Below are positions 55,993 through 64,000 of a stretch of 64,000 nt of DNA, piece by piece. The DNA comes from Escarpia spicata. Its lineage: Eukaryota; Annelida; Polychaeta; Sabellida; Siboglinidae. Every line of letters starts with the position of its first letter. The first letter of the stretch is position 1. The stretch lies in assembly GCA_963995525.1 (NCBI GenBank), contig OZ023208.1, forward strand, positions 23,436,604-23,500,603, given 5' to 3'. The position numbers and the translations under genes are program-made. The notes beneath the pieces were generated by a model. It saw only the letters and a list, made by a program, of their open reading frames with translations. It made no database searches and was not told the DNA's origin.

Positions 55993-56334
55993 CTGCCTAA
56001 TTATCATGTAAATTAATTAATTATTAACAAATTTAACTTTGTAATATTTAAGGGTGGCTCTCCCGATTATACCGACTTTGTGGTCTTACTGATAGTCTCC
56101 ATGGTCAATACAGCAACGTCGTACCAACTACACCATATGCATAACATATTACACTATTTATTAGTTATCATATATTAACAACTTACACCATGAATGTCTT
56201 TACGTATACGTATAATATGTCACAACGTGTAATTTACTATAAGTTAATTGTTTTCGCTATTTGTTATTTGTACCAACGTATACGCGTTGGCCATTGACAA
56301 AAAAACGATATTCATTGTCATTGCCGCCGAATAT

Positions 56335-56659
56335 GTAGACGGCGTTATCCATCTCTATACTGTCACTGGCATGGTGGACGCACCGTGTCTGTAGCCGCCG
56401 AGTATGTAGACGGCGTTATCCATCTCTATACTGTCACTGGCATGGTGGACGAACCTTGTCTGTAGTGTCCCTCTAAGCACGCACTTCTGTGTGAGCATGT
56501 TGTATAACCAGATACGTCCTGCCTGCGTAAGTAACAGGCCACCGGTCGTTGGGCAAACGCTGCAGAACATCCCTGACCGGTCGGGCAGCTGTGATAACGT
56601 CTCCCGCGACGACTCCGGGGATGCGCTGTTTTTGTTGAACTTGAGATGATCCTGGCTCT
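56335..56659 (-). CDS. Kelch exon 1, right arm, open
   Basis: After a CTACAG acceptor the frame is open: SRETLSQLPDRSGMFCSVCP, TTGGLLLTQAGRIWLYNMLT, QKCVLRGTLQTRFVHHASDS and MDNAVYILGGYRHG. TGG stands where the left arm has TGA. Only two 71-bp units follow. Three aromatic and Gly-Gly positions fit two Kelch blades. Confidence 0.72.
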
Positions 56660-56666
56660 CTGTAGA

Positions 56667-56800
56667 GTCAATCAATCAGTCAGTCAGTCAGTCAGTCAGT
56701 CAGTCAATGAATCAATCAGTCAATCAGTCAATCAGTCAATCAATCAACCAACCAATCAATCCACCAATCTATCAATGAATCAATCCACCAATCAATTAGT
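56667..56800. repeat. (CAGT)n / (CAAT)n microsatellite
   Basis: Counterpart of 480-690, shorter and more degenerate, again directly upstream of the Kelch acceptor on the minus strand. Confidence 0.9.
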
Positions 56801-56809
56801 ATTTAATTT

Positions 56810-59105
56810 TCAACAACCAACAGCACAGATTCTGTCATTACATAACACAATACCATTTCCAACATGATTGTTATGATTTCAATATCCATGTTTATTTACC
56901 TATCCTTAATACTAGGTTATTCATGGACGCCCTTCAAACATTTGACTTACAACATCATGCCACATTCCCTACTCATATCCACGGGCATTGGCTCGACTTG
57001 TTTATTACTGACGGATTATCTGCAATTATTGATCTTTGTCTCAAAGTCGATTCAAGACCAGCACAACAACGTATTACATTCCGACCAATACATAATAATA
57101 ATATAGACGTTTTTCGTGAGGACCTTGCACATTCCAATCATTTGATTCAACCAACAACTACACTGTGTGAGCTAGTTATCCAATACTACGTTACATTAAG
57201 TAGACTTCTTGATAAACATGTCCCCAACAAAATAAAAAAGGAAAAATATTCGTCCACTGTCACCATGGACGTCACTAGACATAGTACAAGCAAAACGTCG
57301 CCGTCGATATCTTGAAAGAATTTGGCGATGTACCCGTTCACAATTTGATCCAAATATGAAAATACATCAATTGTGGGCTTCATCGGGAGAAACCAAAACT
57401 ATTTTCTGATACCTCTTCAATGGATACATTATCCAGTATGATTTCAAGATACTTCACATCCGATCACGTTTTGTTGTTAATGACGTTGATTACAAGTTTA
57501 TTGGAAATACACTGAACTATTTTACACCTGCAACTATAAGTGAAGTTCGCACTATCATACAAAAGTGTCCTAACAAATCGTGTGGTCTTGACCCTTTTCC
57601 AACATTTCTACTGTCAGGTTGCATTGATCAACCTATTACAAATATTATAAATATGTCAATGCAGAATGGTGTTGTTCCACATGGGTTCAGGCAAACTCTT
57701 GTCAGTCCTCTGATTAAAATCCGAAATGTATGCAAACAATACCTTATGAATGACCGTCCTAGCTCTAATCTTAGTTTTTGTCGAAGGTTTTAGAAAAGGT
57801 TGTTCCAAATCGACTCCATGAACCTATTTATTCACAGTACTTATCAACTGATCTACACTCTGCACTGCATATAAGCAATTTCATTCCACTGAGACTGCTC
57901 TTCTTAAAATACACATTGACATTATATTCAAACATGGGTAATAGCAAAGTGACTGGTCTCACCTTACTACAGTGTAGAACTATCAGCTGCTTTTGATACA
58001 ATAGATCACGGCATTTTTTACATTGCTTTTATAGACATTTTGGGATTTCTGGCACAGTTCTTCAGTAGTTTAGTTCGTATTTTTCAGACCGATACCAACG
58101 CATTAATATATCTGCTTCACTGTCTTGTCCAGAACATCTTCCATTTGGTGTCCCACAGGGTTCCGTCCTTTGCGCTGTTCTGCTTAGCTTCTACACACCA
58201 TCCCTTAGTCGAGTCATAATTAATCAGAATATAAATATAACTTTAAATGACTGACTCACTGACATCTTGCTGGCACAAAACAACAAAAAACAAGATTGTT
58301 TTTAACTATTGTCCAGTTAAATTACTTGGTAATGATATCACACCGTCAGATACCGTTCGTAATCTGGGTGTTGTCTTTGACAGTTATTTCAGTTGTCACG
58401 AGAACATTTCTCAAGTATGTAAATCTTGTTTCTACCATATGCGTGATTTCTGCCGAATTCGACTTCATTTGTCTTTATCTACTGCTAAAACAATAGAATT
58501 AGCTCTAATTAGCAGTCGCCGTGACTACTACAACTCTCTCCTAAACAGTTTTGCTGAAAGGACTCAGCTGAACTCCAACGTGTACAAAATTGTTTAGCAC
58601 GTGTGATACTAAAGGCACCTAATTTCTCACCATCACTGAGCCTACTTAAACAGTTACACTGGCTTCCAATTGCATATCGAATACAATTCACGTTCGCTAC
58701 TGTCACATATCGTTCCCTTTACAAGTCCCATCCTATGTGTTTAATCTCCTTCGGTTTTCCGATATCCCCAGAAATCTCAGATCACCTGTTTCACAACAAC
58801 TTTTTGTTCCGACAACCAAGCTTAATAATGGGAAACGTGCTTTTTTGTAGCTGCACCCACAATCTGGAATCAACTCTCTGTCGCTTTAAAATCATCTGAG
58901 ACTATAGCTACCTTTCGTAGAAAAACTGAAGACTTATTTATTTGACATTGTATTCCCACCCTAACCTTCGACTCTTGCTCTAATGACGACTCTAGCTTGT
59001 CCATATTAATGATTTTGCCCACAAAGATTCTTGTATGTTCCGCGTCTGAGCTCATATTCATGGGGATATAGGCGCTATAGAAATGTATTATTATTATTTA
59101 TTTAT
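56810..59105 (+). mobile_element. L2/CR1-type LINE, degenerate, longer copy
   Basis: Endonuclease end at 56865-57180 (DALQTFDLQHHATFPTHIHG, LDLFITDGLS). Basic linker. RT pieces from 57540 (CPNKSCGLDPFPTFLLSGCI, then VVPHGFRQTLVSPLIK, KVLEKVVPNRLHEPIYSQYL, PFGVPQGSVLCAVLL). C-terminal ORF 58247-58597 (NLGVVFDSYFSCHENISQV) and VILKAPNFSPSLSLLKQLHW. 3' end GGCGCTATAGAAATG plus (TTA)n near 59090. YADD is not seen, and many stops occur. Confidence 0.82.
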
Positions 59106-59390
59106 TGTTTTTTTACACCTATTACATAGATAGAAGAACAGTCCGCCGACCACCACCAGGAGCCGATGAATGATTAATTCATATATACGCTCTGCCGCAC
59201 TGGTGTTGATCAGCCGATGGTCCCGCGCTCCTACAATGCCAGTCCACGCCAGGGTCTCCTCCAGATAGTTTCGCCACTGCGTTGTGACGGATGTGTTGTG
59301 TCTTAGAACGCACGGCAGGGGTAGTAGCACGTGTAGTAGTGCAGGCAGATGGATTCTTTCTTTTCGGCCCACTTCATTTTTGTCCCCCAA
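59094..59390 (-). other. Isolated open frame, unknown
   Basis: About 98 codons without a clear ATG. It contains WRNYLEETLAWTGIVGARDH, RLINTSAAERIYELI and a hydrophobic run LLVVVGGLFFYLC. A CAG precedes the Trp codon (near 59282) and could be a splice acceptor. I do not recognise the family. It may be a terminal exon of a membrane protein or chance. Confidence 0.3.
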
Positions 59391-59439
59391 GTAATGTTAT
59401 CAATGCGGCACTGCCTTACAACTGAAGCCACGAAATGTG

Positions 59440-59740
59440 CTGTCAAAGCAATCGTCACCTCTCGACTGAACTATTCTCACTCACTCTTCCTCAACCTTCC
59501 TTCATCTCAGACAGCTCATTTGTAGCGAGTACAGAACAATGCTGCCAGACGGGTGACACGCAACTGTAGACATGAGCACCTCACACCTGTGCTGAAAGGA
59601 TTGTACTGGCTGCCGGAGGGGAGCCGCGGATAGGAGCCGCGTCATTTTCAAGGTGTTGATGTTGACGTACAGATGTCTCCATTGTTTGGCGCCGTCTTAT
59701 TTGGCAGAACTTGTGCAGCCATAAAATATATTTAATATAT
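59440..59740 (+). mobile_element. L2-type LINE RT tail fragment
   Basis: Degraded frame NYSHSLFLNLPSSQ, RVQNNAARRVTRNCRHEHLT, PVLKGLYWLPE and LHCLAPSYLAELVQP, the RT C-terminal region of L2-like elements. A short direct duplication (GGAGCCGCGGATAGGAGCCGC) breaks it. Confidence 0.72.
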
Positions 59741-59744
59741 ATTT

Positions 59745-60494
59745 AATTATTTATTTATTTGTGCTTTTTTAATATAAATTTACGTTATTGTACAGCGTAT
59801 CGAACTATCAATCCGCTAAACGGGATTTACCGCTTAGTAAATACGGTACTATTATTATTGGTGTGTAGAGGCTATTTGCTTAAGCCTCCTCTGAAATTTA
59901 CTGACATTTTCGCCTGTAAGTATGTCAATGTAAATCTCCCTAGATAGTTGACGTCATGAAAACTTCAACTCGCTATTTGCCCATTATTCCTAATTACATG
60001 TGTCGGTAAATATTTCCTATTTCCAGCGAGATTCACGACCTCCAGCAACACCACTGGTTTAATCCGATGAGAACAAATTGAACGCAAAAGGTATATGGTA
60101 TATTGAGCTGAACAATAGTGTTCGTGTTATCGAAGATATCTTTCACTTTCACTATACAGAATAAATGCATTTAGCGTGCGCTGATGGAAAAACAAGGGCG
60201 TTTACGCGTACACATGCATAGGTGAGCCACCGAATAATGCAGTTCTGTGCACTTGATACGCCTGTCTATGAACGTGATGCCATTTCTGAGGTCATAATTA
60301 CCTACATTTTACTAAACCTTCTAAACGAAGACACTTGGGTGTGCTGTCAATTTGTTTATGCATGGTTTCTCTTAAATGGTTGATGTAATTGAAATGTCAC
60401 CTCACTGGACCGCTATTCCTAACTAGCTTACACCCGTTCACGAAGCAGAAAATCAGACACTCAAAGACAATAAATAGCAAAATACACTATAATT
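59745..60494. other. No gene seen
   Basis: Unique-looking, moderately AT-rich DNA without recognisable coding or repeat content. Confidence 0.5.
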
Positions 60495-62370
60495 ACTTCT
60501 TTTTAGTACCCCAAGACCGATCCGAAATGTTTCCAGCCTACCCGTATTAATAAATGCTAACTGGTCATTAGTTAAGTTGTTAGGACAACCTTCTACCAGA
60601 AATCTCAATCTCAATCGCTCACCGTTATAACTGACGTAACCAGCAACAGCGGATGCTGGGTTGAAATTTCAGCCCGATACACGCAAAACTAACGGAAATG
60701 TGGGTGCACAAACAAAAACAGAGAATGAACTGTTTTATAATATAGGTATGTCATATTCCTAGTTATGCAATATAACTTTTGACACTCACTTGTTATAATA
60801 CACTAACTTGACGGGCGATAATTTCAACGATAAATGACAAAATGACACATAGATCCATCTGTAGGAAATATATGAAATGCGAAAGAGGGCGCTACTTGTA
60901 AGAGTGCAGACGTGACCAACGACAGGTAGACCTGGTGCATGTTAAGCGCTGAGGATTTTCAAATGTCAATAACTTAAAAATGGGCCAAGAGGCCCTGGAG
61001 TCCTTTGGACTATAATGTGAGTTTGTAATTATTAATGAAATGATTTTTGGTGAATCATAGTAACAGATCATTAAGGGTGATGATGGAAGTAAAATGTTGA
61101 CATGTGTGGTTGAGACTATATGCATGCCAGTGAAGATACACCTGGAAATACTCGAGTGGACCGTTTCGTAAAGATTGTATATATTAGTTAATGTGTTATT
61201 AAAAATACTGTAGAATTTTATCCAGATACTCTGCTATTTACGGCGAATTCCAGTGGTTGTAGAAACCTTGCAGGAGAGTTGGTGAGCTGCAATCTCGCAT
61301 GTAGCACAGTTAAAGGTTGTTTTAGAAAATTTGCACATATTTTCTGTTCTCATTTTGCCTACCACCCTCCCCAGAATGGAATGAAGAAAGATACGAACTA
61401 TGATAACACTTTATTTGTTCACAAGGTATATAGCATGCATTTTGACTTAAAATAGTAGCAATTAATGACGTAATACTGATTGAATTGGAGTGAAGTAATA
61501 GCTGCAACATGTATATTAAACATCTGAATAATATTCCTTATAATTTTTGGCTAAATATGCTTTAACCTTTTCGAGTATACCTAAGCTATTTTATATCTTA
61601 TTTTATACATAAGTTATTTTGTTTTAATCCTAGATCATATCTTTATCCTAGATCATATCTTTATATTGCATTGTCTATTGCTGTTTTAAAGTTTCTCAGG
61701 TTCTGCCAGTGCAGTAGGGATTCCCATTACACATTATAGTTGTAGCCCACATGGAGGTATTCTGTTTGAGACTGGGACAATGGCAGGCAGTGAGCCTATG
61801 CAAGTCCAATGCACAGGGTTATAGCATAATCTCTCCAGTCAGCTGTCCCAGTGATCAGAGATAGGGCAAAGTCCACTATCCAGTTATAAATAGAGCTCAG
61901 TGAAGGAGGCTTACAGCAGCAGGCAAACAGTATGAAAATTGAGCATTTTGGGGGCCCCTGAGGAGCCCTTAGAATGATTCAATCAAATACAGATTTCTTG
62001 TGTTCATTGGCAGTACACTAAGATACGTCTATGCAATATTAGAGAAAAAGTTGATGAAGAGTTTTTAAAAAAATAGGCAAAATGTGAAAATTGTCCAGTT
62101 TCGGGGGCTCGGGGGGCCTTAGAATGATTCAATCAAATACAGATTTCTGGTACATAGATGCAGTACCCTAAGATACGTCTATGCAAAATTAAAGAAAAAG
62201 TTGTTGAATTTCTAAATTTCTGCATACATCCAGCGACACATTTGTAGATGGCATAATTATCTTTATGATGATATAAAAAACATTAAATGCCCCCCAAGTT
62301 TCACCCAGGACGAATTTAGAAAATGTATAAATCTACGAACCATCTCAACTGTTTTATAATATAGATAAAT
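60495..62370 (-). mobile_element. Helitron-like element, inverted copy with internal insertion
   Basis: Reverse complement of the 49690-50486 element in order: GTTTCCAGCCTACCCG, GCAACAGCGGATGCTGGGTT, CGAAAGAGGGCGCTAC and AGCGCTGAGGATTTTC, then, after 62195, CATACATCCAGCGACA and the AACTGTTTTATAATATAG end. About 1.2 kb (60979-62195) interrupts it. This insert contains a tandem pair of about 190 bp (GAATGATTCAATCAAATACA at 61973 and 62132). Confidence 0.7.
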
Positions 62371-62394
62371 AATAAGTTATCTATAGAAACTGAC

Positions 62395-62532
62395 CGGCAG
62401 TTTGTATGTGGCGGGGGTTGCGGGTTCCTTGGAGGGCGTGTTAATACCCTCAGCCTCTATGCAGTCACTTTTCTTCTTCGATCTCTTCTCCTTCTTCTCT
62501 CGTTTCTCCTTCTTTGATTTCCGCCTCGAAGG
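62395..62532 (-). CDS. Lysine-rich internal exon of an unknown gene
   Basis: 138 bp, 46 codons, open in one frame, bounded by a TTGTTTACAG acceptor and a GTCAGT donor. It encodes PSRRKSKKEKREKKEKRSKK, KSDCIEAEGINTPSKE and PATPATYKLP. A highly basic Lys/Glu stretch followed by Ser/Thr/Pro suggests a nuclear or nucleolar protein region, possibly a nuclear localisation signal. Partner exons were not found. GC and codon pattern differ from the surrounding AT-rich DNA. Confidence 0.55.
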
Positions 62533-62823
62533 CTGTAAACAAAGAGGGCAGTAAATGGGCAGTTAATAACCATCCCGTGAAGGTGTCAAAAACATTTTTT
62601 TTCAGTTTAAAAACGCAAGGTGTTGAAATGTTGTGATACTAATTAAATATACGCCATTCTGACTTGAAATCGATTTTAACGCCTCATATATGTGGTGCCA
62701 TCTACATGCATGCTACATGTCATTTTAAAACTTAGTCTATTATGTTGAATTAGCTCCATTTGAAAACATTACTTGCTGAATGTGTATGAGTGCTATGGGG
62801 AATCAAATTATATTTCATTAAAC

Positions 62824-62945
62824 GTCATGGGGTCTAAAGGGTTAAACAATTAAATGTCATGGGGTTTAAAGGATTAAACAATTAAATGTCATGGGGGTCT
62901 AAAGGGTTAAACAATTAATTGCCATGGGGTCTAAAGGGTTAAACA
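62824..62945. repeat. 32-33-bp tandem repeat, four units
   Basis: The unit starts GTCATGGGGTCTAAAGGGTT and continues AAACAATTAAAT. The fourth unit is partial and has GCCATGG. Confidence 0.9.
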
Positions 62946-63017
62946 AAACAACAAATAAAATGAGAGTGACAGAGACACGAGATGACTCAACCCCACTGAC
63001 ATATTCTTCTTCGTCGA

Positions 63018-63083
63018 CAAACATTTTTATAACAAACAGCGTTGTGTGAGATCTATCAAGTTGGAGTGGGTTAGTTAAAATAC

Positions 63084-63119
<36 letters not shown>

Positions 63120-63395
63120 TATATATACACATTATACAACAGTCCTCCATTCGCTAATCGGAAATATGAGAGCTGATCCTTTGCGCAATACCTTTCTCTG
63201 TGACTTTTGACAGATGGCTTATGTTGTTTAATGCTTCTATTATTACATATAGCATTTACAAACATTTTTACAACAAACAGCGTTGTGTGACATCTGTTAA
63301 GTTGGAGTGGGTTAGTTAGAATATATGATATGAATATATATATAATTATATATATATATATATTCATATAATTTATTATATATATATAATATATA

Positions 63396-63453
<58 letters not shown>

Positions 63454-64000
63454 TATATATGTGTATATAATAATAATTATTATTATATATATATCTTCTT
63501 CTTCTTCTTCCACTTCATCTTTGTCCCACTTTTATGTGGGGTCGATGTATGATGACATTCGCCTCCATGTCGCTCGGTCGTACACTTCCTCCCCCGACAG
63601 TCCCTTCTCCCTGAGATCTGCCCTCACACCTCCTCTTCGGCCTTCCTCTCCTCCTCTTCCCTTGCACTTTCATTCCCATCGCTCTCCTTCCTACATAAAT
63701 CCTCCTCTCTTCTCATCACGTGTCCATACCATCTCAATCTACTTTCTTGGACTTTCTTTGATATTTCCCCCACTTTCGTTTTCCTTCTGATTCTTTCGTT
63801 TCTTATCTTGTCAATCTTTGTGGCTCCGCACATCCATCGTAGCATTCGCATTTCTGCGATATCCAACTTATTTTCCTATGTCTTCTTTGCCGCCCATGTC
63901 TCCGCCCCGTACATCAGTGCTGACCTTACCACTGTCCTGTACACTTTTCCCTTGATCTTCACGTTCATTCTTCTGTCACACAGCACTCCAGATACTCTCT
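63018..64000 (-). mobile_element. Direct duplicate of RTE 3' end and its flank
   Basis: Near-identical to 53557-54520 in the same orientation, including the non-element flank (ACAAACATTTTTATAACAAA through the TA hairpins) and the RTE 3' half (AEMRMLRWMCGATKIDKIRN, YDRATWRRMSSYIDPT, then TAA and GAAGAAG tail). It runs off the window. Here the YDRATW codons are undamaged, and one extra A in the TACATAAATCC string shifts the frame. Confidence 0.88.

Overview
The window is animal nuclear DNA, not prokaryotic. It holds intron-split fragments of two host gene families, a fibrinogen-related domain (FReD) gene and a Kelch-repeat gene. Around and inside them are many non-LTR retrotransposon relics (RTE, L2/CR1-type), a Penelope-like element, Helitron-like repeats and long microsatellites. 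Low GC, FReD genes, a CR1-type LINE with a PHD finger, and a Penelope element with a GIY-YIG nuclease fit a marine invertebrate or basal chordate. I cannot name the species from this sequence.

The dominant structure is a giant inverted repeat. The left arm (1-29521) reappears in reverse complement, feature by feature, in the right arm (about 29722-57231). The centre holds a 200-base run of N followed by a 188-bp AT-rich palindrome. By eye the arms differ by about 1% in single bases, plus large structural differences: a 1.57-kb Penelope insertion only in the right arm, a 6.9-kb and a 1.15-kb deletion in the right arm, a 4.7-kb deletion in the left arm, and different microsatellite and minisatellite lengths. 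Either this is a real diverged inverted duplication, or two haplotypes of one locus were scaffolded head to head. The outer end of the repeat is not visible, because the left arm runs off the window.

From the centre outward each arm carries: FReD exons a and b; a roughly 10-kb intron filled with LINE B, LINE C, LINE E and an older 3-kb inverted element; the terminal FReD exon; an L2-type LINE split by a 3.8-kb CR1-type LINE (LINE D); an RTE-type 3' end with a C2H2 finger; (GGT)n and (CA)n tracts; an RTE element; and a Kelch gene running toward the centre, ending in a simple repeat and an L2-type LINE. The two FReD genes point outward, away from the centre. The right-arm copy splices in silico to an intact reading frame. 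The left-arm copy carries small frameshifts. A third, compact and clearly dead FReD copy lies only in the right arm (50734-51716).

Beyond the mirrored part (57.2-64 kb) are the rest of the L2 element, another L2 tail, an inverted Helitron-like copy, one plausible lysine-rich host exon (62395-62532, minus strand), and a direct duplicate of the RTE 3' end plus its flank (63018-64000). Apart from the FReD, Kelch and lysine-rich exons I see no host protein-coding sequence.
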